64,000 bases of DNA from Plenodomus lindquistii. Its lineage: Eukaryota > Ascomycota > Dothideomycetes > Pleosporales > Leptosphaeriaceae. The stretch lies in the NCBI GenBank assembly GCA_025504975.1, contig JANUWI010000019.1, positions 310,001 to 374,000 on the forward strand, written 5' to 3'. This document shows, piece by piece, positions 1-9,173 of the stretch (the first letter of the stretch is position 1; every line of letters begins with the position of its first letter). The translations under genes and the position numbers were made by a program. The notes below the pieces were generated by a model. That model was given only the letters and a program-made list of their open reading frames with translations, was not told the DNA's origin and did not search any database.

Positions 1-507
1 AGAGTTACTATGCTGTAATCTCTACCAATTCCAGAGAATTTAAGCAATATATTATTATTCTTCGTAGCGCCTTGTTGTGTTATGGTAGCTATGACGAAAA
101 GATTAAGTTACTTTGGTAGCTTCACAAGTGTGAGCTCCTTCGAGCTTCTATGAACGCCCACCTAGATATTATCATTGCCTACCCAAATAGCTCGCGCCAT
201 TTAAGATGTGTGTTGAAGGGCTGACGAGAGGAAAGAGGCCTTACTGCAGTGACTTTAGAAATTACAATCCGGTGTCCAAGCGAGCTTTAAACGCTGACGC
301 TCATCGGCAGCATGTAAGCTTTATCCGTTTTCTCGGAATGGTTTTGGCTGTGATAGGGACAACTACTCAAATATTCCACAAAGTGACGTATACTTAGGTA
401 TTCAGATGCACCCTCTTATGGATGGTGATAGCGACTATATTTTCTATTGACGGGTGACAGGTGCCACCTTCTATAATCAGTCCCCCCACAGTCATGAGAC
501 TATGAAG
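1..507. other. Left-edge interval
   Basis: AT-rich sequence downstream of the CMD-like gene. A 63-codon plus-strand frame at 206-397 has no family resemblance. No gene supported. Confidence 0.4.
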
Positions 508-1448
508 CTATTGTTTCTCCAGCGAAGCCCGTATCTCCTTAGCAAGTCCATCGACGTCAAAAGCGCCTATTGGACGGCCAGCCCATTCAGTAATCTCGCG
601 AAGTACGTCTAGCACGTCTTTTACCAATGCAACTGAATTTCCTAGCCCCAGAGTTGCTTTGATATGGCTTTTCGTCTGTCTAGTGGCTCCCAATGCTGCT
701 ATTGCAGATGCGACCACTAAATGCGATTCTTGAGGCTGGAATACTTCCTCATTTGCTTTTGATATAAGGTAGCCCCATGTTACGACAGTTGAGCAGGTGA
801 CTAGCGTGATAGAGAACATCAGGTCAGCCAACTTGGAAAAAGAGCGCGACATAGGACTGCCAACTTACACAAGTCAGTAAAGTACGTGTCCATTAGACCA
901 AAGATCCCCGAATTTCCCACTCCACTGTAGATCCGCGAGCGGAGCTCTCGGCCCTTCTTCACATCCTCCTCGTCGATTGTAGTCTTGCGAAGGACTTTTG
1001 TTGAAGCATATGCGGCGCCTTTTCGCTGCACGACACCAATCATTCCGTAGCACGCAGGCATGCATGTTGGCATCCCCAAGTACGGGAAGATGATGATGAT
1101 AGCCTCCTTTAGGCAAAGAAAGACTTTTTCCGAGGCCTCTGGCGTTAAGTTAAACGTGATATCGTCAAAAAACCGCCCTACAACATCTCCACGGCCGACA
1201 GCGCAACATGCTGCAGCCTATGTGAGCACGCCATTAGCAGTTACTCCCACATCAACCCCAGTATCCGTGGTACCACATACAATGATTGCGTGGCTATATG
1301 ATTGTACCCCTGGGTGGGAAGCGACCAACCGGGAATTGAGTTCCAGGAAAAGGTCTCGGTCATATTGGCGAGCGTCTGCTTTGACATTGGTACTGACATA
1401 CGTCTTGTCCCAGTCAGACATGGATTTGTCCTTGTCCCAGTCAAACAT
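508..1448 (-). CDS. Carboxymuconolactone decarboxylase-like (AhpD-fold) protein, 3 exons
   Basis: Three exons (1281-1448, 869-1217, 508-800) join in phase to 269 aa. Intron 1 (1218-1280) and intron 2 (801-868, GTAAGT..CTAG with CTGAC) are needed: each exon alone ends in a stop. The last exon carries the part resembling the CMD family (residues about 185-260: ESHLVVASAIAALGATRQ, a conserved-looking H, then a helical DVLDVLREITEWAGRP). The AhpD CxxC pair is not visible, so a thiol peroxidase role is unlikely. CMD-fold proteins act in ring-cleavage pathways or in fungal metabolite clusters; the actual reaction here is unknown. An in-frame second Met lies 9 codons downstream (1421) and could be the true start. 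It is divergent from the C2H2 regulator at 2153. Family assignment is moderate, gene structure fairly sure. Confidence 0.68.
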
Positions 1449-2152
1449 CTTTACTAGAGCACTTTGAGTATTGGGAAATTCGAGAGGTTGGAAGATCGGA
1501 GCTTGCTACGCAGGACAAATGCAGCGAGAAGGGTTAATTATGTGCCGGAGTCGGCCGTTTGCACGTTGTCGAACCCACAGATGAGATCCCCCCACATGGG
1601 GCACCCTGGCCGCAAGGCAGAAAGGCGGTATTTAGAGGCTCGATCCAACGGGGGAAAACAGGACTACAAAACAGTCCACGTACCACATTTTCCTGTATTT
1701 GTGTTTCCTTCTTGAGGATCTCGTTCGCAACTATGCTACACCCAGTTCTCCAATGAGTACCCTCCAGGCTGGCCGGGCCGATCGGGCCGTCTCAGTTCTC
1801 TTTGTCACGAAGGCATTCACTCTACGATCGACTATTGCATCACAAAACATGGCTTGCAATAGATCACACCTCTTCAAACCAAATTTGCTCTCGTGACTAA
1901 GCTGCAATAATGTACGCGTTCTTTAAGAAGATCTACTGGGCTTGGGCGTCAGCAACTTATCGGTAATTCGGAATTGGTGCTGGAATTTCCATACTAAACC
2001 CGACTGGACTGCGGGGAACCTTGTAATCTAGATCAGCTGACTGGCATGCGGCGTGTCAACGTCAGGTGCTGCAGTGGTAGTCGATTTTCCAAAGCGAGAT
2101 CGATATTGTTCTCAACACGGCTTGTACGCAAGGCCGCAACTACGAGCTCACT
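1449..2152. promoter_or_regulatory. Divergent promoter between CMD-like gene and C2H2 regulator
   Basis: A 704-bp gene-free interval between two start codons, so it must serve both genes. One CCCCAC (1590-1595) lies 142 bp upstream of the CMD-like start. Short ORFs here have no family resemblance. No repeat or RNA gene seen. Confidence 0.45.
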
Positions 2153-5100
2153 ATGCTAAGTCATTCCGTTCGTCCAAGAGGCAGGCAACGAAAATGCGCA
2201 TACTGTGACCGCACTTTCACAAAGGAAGAACATTTGAAGCGCCACCAGAGAGCACGTAGGCTACACTTGTCTTTTGGAAAGCCTAACAGCTAATCTGAAC
2301 ACAGATACGGGCGAGAAACCTTTCAAATGTGTCAAGTGCGGGAGGAGCTATGCAAGAAGGTTCGTCAGTTCATATGGCGTACACAGCAATGTCTAATTCG
2401 TGAGCCTAGCGATGTCCTTTTTCGACATGTGCAAACGCATCCCTTAGGCAGCCATGCCAACCGCCAAAATCACGGAGCCTGTCGAGATGATGATCGGAGT
2501 TACAACTACTCCAGATACCAACCTTTAGCTGTCATGAATCTTGGAGACCCAAACAGTTCATCGAGCGCCAACCAAACCTCGATATCCGCCCAGAAAGGTG
2601 GTGTGGGTCCTCACATGGATTACCGACCACTCCTCCAACCCCAGCCTTCTCAAGCTTTAGAAAGCGACTTGCAAGTATCGCCTCAGCGGAACTTTACCGA
2701 GTTGGAAACCGACTTGGTAACGCCTCATACTAACTCGGAGACTCTACAAATTCATTTCGAACAGGGTGACACCATGGATTCAGTAGTGGAATCCAATCCT
2801 ACAGGCATCTGTCGGTCCACTGGAAGCCAATGCAATGATGCCGCCTTTGATCGGTTGTCAAGTGACGACACTGGCCAGCCAAGCTCTCCGCAAGAGCCGG
2901 CAGTACAACGCTATTCAATTGCATCGCTACAAAATATCGGAAACTGCCCAGGAGAAAACCGTGCAGCCCAGACGCTCGAATCAATACTGAATTTCGATAT
3001 AGCGTCAATGTTTCCAATGGAAGGCCATACTCAGCAACATGTGTTTGGAGATGATGACCATTTTGGTATGACTACATACGATTTTGCCCAGGTCGCAGAC
3101 TCTGGTAATATACAGCCGGACTTCAGCGTGATGGACTGCCTCGAGATGGACAGTTCCAATCCAGCGTTGCCGATGCTTACCACAGAGTCTGACTTGAGTA
3201 GCAGTCATTCAACCCACAGTGGCCTTTTGGCCAAATCCGCGGATCAGATAAGCAACATTCAACGGGTGTGGTCACAGCAGCGGCCAAAGATGCCAGCACG
3301 GCTTGGGAATCGTCTATGGAATATTGTTTCTAATCACAACGCGAACAACATTTTCAGCACGCCGCAAGCTCCTAGCCAAGAGCGGAACACAAGGAGTCGT
3401 CAGACGTCAGGAGGTAGTGTGAACAATGAGTGTAGGGATCGTTTGATGCAATACTGCAAAGAGCTCGATGAATCTTTTAGCACATTGTCCAATTCGGTTG
3501 AGACTGATTTCCCTATCGAGGAAATCCTCGACTCAAGTCTAGACTTTTTTTTCCAGTTCTTCCATCCGACCCTGCCATTTATACACAAGAGCACATTTGA
3601 TGCGAGTAACACGCCGAGTCCGCTCCTACTTGTAATGTGCCTGGTTGGGCTCTCGTACCTTGACCCGATGCATACGAGAGGAATAGTGACACATTATCTC
3701 AAGGTACCGTATTCTCATCCTCCACAACGTTATAAGTGCTGATTGCATCCTCTCAGAATTTGATGCCAGCATTTCTAAGAGATATGACGTCTTGGGCGTT
3801 CACGCTGCGGGAGCCATATGAAATACTCACAACACTTGCCGCTGCGTTGATTGTGGTTTATTTAGCGCTGGGCTTTCGCGTATGGATACCCCTCGTTGAT
3901 ATTCTTTTAATTACCCCACCCAAGCCGTTGTTAATATCCAACAGGAGGAACTTGACGAATACCAAGCGTACGTACTCTGTGTTCAGACCCTTTGGGTGAG
4001 TGACCTAGGAGCGTAGCGTTGTAGATGATTCCCCCAGCTGATTGGTCTCAAACCAATAGACCGCAGATAAGCTAGGTCTCTTCGCATCATCCCAAGGCGA
4101 TGATCCGGCTGCGCAGCTTCGGCATGGTCCATTGGACCCAGATGCCTTCTGGACGGCCTGGGCGCGCCTCGAATCCATCAAACGGTAAGTCTCGATCTTT
4201 AACCAAAGCTAACTTCATTGACGAAGTCCAGTCTGATCTTCTGCTTCACATGGCTGGACATGGCATATGCCCGCCTATTGGACACTAAGGCGGTGATTGA
4301 CATAGACAAGATTGAGCTTCATCTGCCGTGCGATGATGGTCTTTTTGATGGACCAAAGACGGCCGCAAGCTTTCTGCATGCAATTGAGCATGGAGCGCAA
4401 CTCACGATGCCGCGGATGAATTTTCGAAACTTTCAAGCAACCTCAGTGTCGAAGCTGAATGACATCTCCGCCCAGATCCTGCTTCGCGCTCTTTACCTCA
4501 AGGTGTCGGCGGCTCGCACCAGGCTCTTGGACCAGGACGTCAAGGTTGATGAGTTGGAATTGGCTAGTCCAGTTGAAAAGCTCGTCCGGGATAGTGATGC
4601 GAAGGAAATCATCGCTGATCTTATCTCCTTACCTACAACGCACGACAGCGTCTTGCACGGCAGAAACAGAATGAACGCACTTGGCTGGAACTACCTCTGT
4701 CTCCTGCTCACAGCGGATATAGATCTATTGGAAATCTCATCCGGTCGTGATGGATTGGAAGCCGCCTCAGCAGCCCTTGTTCGTGTGTCCAGGTGGTCTC
4801 AAACGACAAGTGCCCGAAGAGCGGTACTGCATGCAGCCCAAGTATTTGACATCCTGGATACATGCCGGATTCGTGAGTCGCACCTCACTCGACCGGATCT
4901 TGTGCTGTTCCTCTCAGCGCTAGTGATTAGTCAGTATGTCCTCGTATCTAGCAACAAGGATGGTCCCGTTGATGCGCCTACGTTTGAGCTTTTGCAAGAC
5001 ATTGACTGGACGATTGTGGGTGATGAGGGACTGGGATCAGCCACTGGGAGTGTCTTCCCTACCATGGTCTCAAATAACGAACAAGCATTATCGACATCGA

Positions 5101-5294
5101 GTGCTGCAAAGTGTTTCCTCCAGAATGGCGGGCCCATCTCGTTTGCCGGAGAGGCTCAAAAGTTTGGCGCTATAGCAGCTAGGAAGATGGCAAGAAAATT
5201 CGTCCATCTAATGGATGGTTTCGGCAAATGGAATGGATTTAGTTATTCTCAACTTTTAAAAGCGATGTGTGGATTCAACAATGAATTGGACTAA
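2153..5294 (+). CDS. C2H2 zinc-finger transcription factor with fungal_trans domain
   Basis: Seven exons (2153-2255, 2305-2359, 2410-3703, 3757-3879, 3945-3995, 4060-4184, 4232-5294) give 937 aa. The first two small exons complete two tandem C2H2 fingers joined by an HTGEKPF linker; finger 1 has helix KEEHLKR, finger 2 has helix RSDVLFR. A Ser/Gln-rich low-complexity stretch follows, then from about residue 430 the PF04082-type middle homology region (FFFQFFHPTLPFIH, LLLVMCLVGLSYLD), a Trp-rich segment (AFWTAWARLESIKR) and a long helical C-terminus. By family it is a nuclear DNA-binding activator or repressor. Finger contact residues (K-1/H3/R6; R-1/V3/R6) predict a G-rich site close to GNGGGG, which recurs in the cluster promoters. 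It is divergent from the CMD-like gene and convergent with the nitroreductase. Exons 4-6 are the least certain. Confidence 0.83.
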
Positions 5295-5448
5295 GTATAC
5301 TCGATAGTACGATGAACAAACACCTTGTATTTATATCAGCCATGGCTGCATCCTCTATCTGCTGGTGATCACACTGCTTGTGAACCACCAATAGCAAAGG
5401 CCCGGATGAGGTTCTCCTACATGAGGCGGGCTTTGTTTTTGTTCATTA

Positions 5449-6127
5449 TTATGATTTTCCCTCAGGACCTGTTCCATACACAAAAAGACGGTCTTCGATC
5501 GGGAAAAATGCTTTCTCATGAGGGGGTTCGCCAGATGGGGTTCCGAACACCAACTGTGCCTTCAACGACCACTGGGGCGATATGTTCCATAGCCCGGCGA
5601 TCCTTTGATCGACAATGGGGTTGATGTGTTGTAAATTGCATCCAAGACCTTCGAGCGAGAGTGCCATCCACAGGTTGAAGGCCTGCATAGCATTATTGTG
5701 TTCGGAAAACTGTAGCAAATGCCACGTGAATCGCGGGAATTTGACTTGGTGGGCTCGAATTACGTCTAAATCTTCAAAGAGTAGGATCTGCCAGTTGTTA
5801 GACTGGCCTTTATAGTCGCAAGTAGAACCCGGGAGCATATACCGTTCCGTATCCTGCCTGTCGTTGGAGCAGCTTTTTCTCATACTCCCGGTAAACGTCT
5901 TGCTTCATGGTAGCTTTGTGGCAATCCTTTACGATTTCCCAAAACTTGACATGCTCGTCGCGTAGTAGAACTACAAGCCGAGTTGATTGGCAGTTGAACG
6001 AGCTGGGAGTATGCTTGATCACCTCTCGAGAAATCTCCTCGATTCGAGAATCACTAATAGGCGACTTGGCCTCTAGTGAATAGTGGGTTCGGCGGCGTTT
6101 GATGTCGGCCAGAAAATTGTCTGCCAT
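5449..6127 (-). CDS. Nitroreductase family protein (fungal Hbn1/Frm2-like)
   Basis: Exons 5843-6127 and 5449-5787, 55-bp intron, 207 aa, the normal size for this family. The N-terminus has the typical FLADIKRRRTHYSL start and the SFNCQSTRLVVLL segment that contacts FMN. The second exon holds the LLFEDLDVI and NNAMQAFNLWMALSLEGLGC segments, the latter the dimer/FMN-binding helix. Fungal members are FMN- and NAD(P)H-dependent reductases acting on quinones or nitro compounds, often under lipid or oxidative stress. It shares a 381-bp promoter with the NmrA-like gene, so the two are probably co-expressed. In this cluster a quinone-type intermediate produced by the flavin monooxygenase is a reasonable but unproven substrate. 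Confidence 0.88.
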
Positions 6128-6508
6128 TGTGTAGGGCTAATAGTGACCAGAGTAGGGATATTAGGCCGCGAGTATTGGTTGACAAGAGGTAAGAAAGAAT
6201 ACAGGGAGTACAGGCTGAATGCGAAGTTCTTGACTGCTCAACTCATAATCGGTTGGTAGTCCTAACGGTATGTACCCCACGTGAGACGGCCCCATGCAGT
6301 GTCCCCCACCGCAGACGGTATGCCCCATCTTCTCCTCCCCATGGTCCGAGCCCCACACCACACATTCTTATGGTACACACCACATAACATTAATCACTAC
6401 TTTTTATTGCGATATATCTGTGTTGCTTAGACTCACTACTGCATCGTTTGTCTTCCAATACGCTCCATCAAGCGCTTCATTCAAGACTCTGTTTGAGTTT
6501 CTTCAACC
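6128..6508. promoter_or_regulatory. Bidirectional promoter with three CCCCAC sites
   Basis: A 381-bp interval between the start codons of the nitroreductase and NmrA-like genes. CCCCAC occurs at 6275-6280 (overlapping a CACGTG E-box, 6277-6282), 6304-6309 and 6351-6356. About 0.2 copies would be expected by chance in this length at equal base composition. The hexamer fits SYGGRG (CreA/Mig1 type) on the minus strand and the site predicted for the cluster's C2H2 protein. Confidence 0.5.
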
Positions 6509-7710
6509 ATGGCAAAAACTGTCTTAATCCTTGGAGCGACTGGAACCCAGGGTACGTACACATAGCTCTAGCCCTAGTCAAATTGGTCTGATTGCATTAG
6601 GCGGTTCGATCGCAAACCTGCTAGTTCAGTATCCAGAACAGTATCAGGTGCGATGCCTCACCCGGAACCCAGACTCAGACAAGGCCAGAGCCTTGGCTGC
6701 AAAAGGAGCACAGTTGGTGAAAGCCGACTTGACCGTCCCTTCCACATTACCGGAAGCTTTTAGAGGAGTCTGGGGCGTCTTCGCTGTCACGGACTTCTAT
6801 GATACGGTTAGTCAAATATTCGCCACATGTGTTGGCCAGTACTAACCAATGAACATTCCAGGCTGTACTTGAAGACCCCATGAGCGAGGAAAAGCAAGGC
6901 CAGCACATTGTAGAGGCATCCGTGGCGGCTGGGGTTGAATGTTTCCTGTGGAGTACTTTGCCGAGCTCTCGAGAAATCTCGGGTGGCAAATTTGTTACCC
7001 GGTTGTATGAAGGTACTACGACATATCATATTCCAGAAGCCACCGAGCTGACTAAGTGATCTTTTAGGGAAGCAGTCTGTTGATGCCGTGATTCGGGAAG
7101 CAGGCCTTAAAGGATGCTTTATCCGTACTGGAAACTTTTACGAGAATATGATTTTGCGAAAGTACGCTGCATATGACAAGGATGCCGATGTTATCACCAT
7201 GACGCGTCCCATTATTGGACCAGATGCCGAGCGTAAGTCTTCTTGTCAAGCTCGAGGAAATGCAGCAATTGACTATTTATGTTACAGTCACTTCGCTATA
7301 TGTAGAGAAAGACCTCGCAGCCGTTAGCAAGGCGCTGTTTGACCAGTGGGAGAACAAAAAGGCCACTCTCGATGGCAAATACTTCCTCGCTGCCGGCGCG
7401 CGTGAAACGATGGGACAGATCAACAAAGTTCTTGAGCAGGGTATGTTTGCTCCGCACTAAGCTCAAATCTGCGTACATGACTAATTCGACACGATTAGTA
7501 TCCGGCAAAAAGGTCGTTTACAAAGTAAAGCCGACTTGTGGCATCCCAGATCGCGACATCATGTTGCAGTTGTACAACAACGTCGGCATGTACCCTGGAG
7601 TCGAAATCCCTACTCCAGAGGTGCTGGAGCTGAATGTCAAACTTCACACCGCAGAAGATTTCATCAGGGAGAGGCTACTCCCGCACCTTGGTCTCAGTCC
7701 GCAGAACTAA
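6509..7710 (+). CDS. NmrA-like NAD(P)-binding Rossmann protein
   Basis: Six exons (6509-6551, 6601-6806, 6862-7012, 7068-7232, 7288-7440, 7499-7710) sum to 309 aa, the usual NmrA/HSCARG length. The N-terminus is a Rossmann dinucleotide motif (VLILGATGTQGGSIA), followed by RCLTRNPDSDKARALAAKG, GVFAVTDFY, and the substrate-side FIRTGNFYENM. Members are NAD(P) sensors or atypical short-chain reductases (isoflavone-reductase-like). They lack the classical YxxxK dyad, and none is seen here. Its position in the cluster suggests either a reductase step or redox-sensing control of one of the two local regulators. All splice junctions are in phase. Confidence 0.88.
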
Positions 7711-7898
7711 ACAAGAATTAAAATCGCCAAGTCGATGATCAATGATACATTGGATGTGAATGTGATCGTTGCAGTACACATCCACCTTACAAAGGCCCGA
7801 ACTCTTTCCGGAAATTCCGTCCGAAATTCCGTATCACAAGCCAGGGGGGCAAAGAGGACCGAATCCCTGGCCCATACCGCAGAGCCCCCTGTCTCTAT

Positions 7899-8113
7899 GG
7901 GAACCGCGGAACCCGGAAAAAGGCTTAGCGTCAACACACACCCAAATAGTTTATGCGTCTAAAAATGACTAAACAAATAGTCACGAATGCTGTTACAAGT
8001 TTTTGTTTTATAAATTGAATGCATCATCACAGATAAAAAAACGTATTTTGGAGAGGTTTCTCACTGGGATGCTAGCGTGATCTGCCCTCTATTTTCGGGT
8101 TCCGCGGTTCCTT
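7899..8113. repeat. 215-bp segment bounded by a 22-bp imperfect inverted repeat
   Basis: The left arm 7899-7920 (core GGAACCGCGGAACCC) is the reverse complement, with few mismatches, of 8092-8113 (core GGGTTCCGCGGTTCC). The segment could be a separate MITE family or a degraded DNA-transposon end. No target-site duplication is obvious. Confidence 0.5.
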
Positions 8114-8150
8114 TGGAGCCTGTACCGTATAATTTTATCTATAGCGGTTA

Positions 8151-8327
8151 CAGGGTGTAGACACATCGGATTACATGCCTACTAGCTTCTGTATTATATC
8201 AAGAAAACACTAAACTATTAGTGTAACAGAGCTGTGCTAATTACTTTTTAATATTAGTACGCTTAATTCTAGTTTAATACAGAAGCTAGCAGGCATGTAA
8301 TCTGATGTGTCAATAATCAATACCCTG
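8151..8327. mobile_element. MITE-like element 1 (Tc1/mariner-type ends, TA target site)
   Basis: A 177-bp element flanked by TA on both sides (8149-8150 and 8328-8329). Its ends are inverted copies of about 45 bp, starting CAGGGT and sharing GACACATC(G/A)GATTACATG and GCTTCTGTATT. The right arm has a roughly 8-bp insertion after CAGGGTA, and remaining arm differences are mainly G/A. There is no coding capacity. The TA duplication points to a Tc1/mariner/Fot1-class transposase acting in trans. The 5' end is clearly related to element 2 and more distantly to element 3. Confidence 0.75.
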
Positions 8328-8516
8328 TAGACTATGTACTGCAACATTCCGTGTGGGTCCTAAGCAGGTCCTAAACTCTTATTGGCCTAACATCGCATTA
8401 GCATAGCCCCATCAGGCTTAGAGCTCCATAACCCCACACGGGATAGCGCAGTAGTCTGACTGCTGTATAACCATCACGCTCAGAGGCCGATTCTTCATCG
8501 CCAAACAGCGTACATA

Positions 8517-8733
8517 CAGGGTGTAGGCACGTCAGATTGCACCCTAACTAGTTAGTTAGCCGCGATACCAAATATCGTACAGTTCTTTGCCTATTTCTAA
8601 CGCGATCAGAGCAGGCTTATACCTAGTTAAGCAGTGAAACTGTATTTCTAGCTAGAATTAACCGCTAAATTACCGCTGTAGCGCTGTATTTCTTAGGCGC
8701 TACAGGGGTGCGATCCGACGTGCCTACACCCCG
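8517..8733. mobile_element. MITE-like element 2 (related to element 1)
   Basis: A 217-bp element flanked by TA (8515-8516, 8734-8735). The terminal inverted repeats are about 28 bp (left CAGGGTGTAGGCACGTCAG, right arm reversed CGGGGTGTAGGCACGTCGG), with three mismatches, all transitions. The first 22 bp differ from those of element 1 by G/A changes only. It is non-coding. Confidence 0.75.
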
Positions 8734-8795
8734 TATATCGCTGTAACAAGAGTATTCTTGGCGTTTAGAGGCCGCGCATACCGCCCTTAGTACGG

Positions 8796-8818
8796 AGGTT
8801 AGTGCCAAACACTAACCT
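8796..8818. repeat. Perfect 9-bp hairpin
   Basis: AGGTTAGTG (8796-8804) and its exact complement CACTAACCT (8810-8818) around a 5-nt loop, just outside MITE-like element 2. It could be a decayed transposon end; there is no sign of a function. Confidence 0.4.
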
Positions 8819-9173
8819 AGCTCCCATCTAGACCGATCACAAGAGAGGAAATCGCTGCTAGGCTGCCTGGTTATAAAGAAAATAACTTCGGTTGTAGCGA
8901 TGTTCTAGCAACGAGAAATATTGTGTAATGCGCCAAAATTCCGGCTATGGCCATGAATGAATCGGTGTAACAAAGATATCGTTATTCGAGCTGATCGATA
9001 TGGCGGGGGTTCTACTGTACCCCAGAAGATGTGAACGTGACCTGATGGAAATGAGTTAGCATACCCGGCCCCATCTCGTGGGGATGCGGGGACCCCAATC
9101 CACCAAATTAGCGCTAGCTCCTTCCTAGGAGCTGAGACCCGAGTGTGACGCTGGGTTTCGTATCTAGATCGCG

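Larger units (their letters stand above)
7711..9173. other. Repeat-rich, gene-free tract between NmrA-like gene and Zn2Cys6 regulator
   Basis: A 1.46-kb interval with no credible coding sequence. It holds a 22-bp inverted repeat pair (7899-7920 / 8092-8113), two TA-flanked MITE-like elements and a small hairpin, each listed separately. CCCCAC occurs at 8432-8437, and GTGGGG at 9078-9083, about 95 bp upstream of the regulator's start. Differences between the repeat arms are mostly G/A and C/T transitions, as expected after repeat-induced point mutation. Confidence 0.6.

Noticed and set aside
819..1116. Frameshifted pseudogene reading of the CMD-like locus
   Set aside because: Frame changes are fully explained by two consensus introns with phases that restore one continuous protein.
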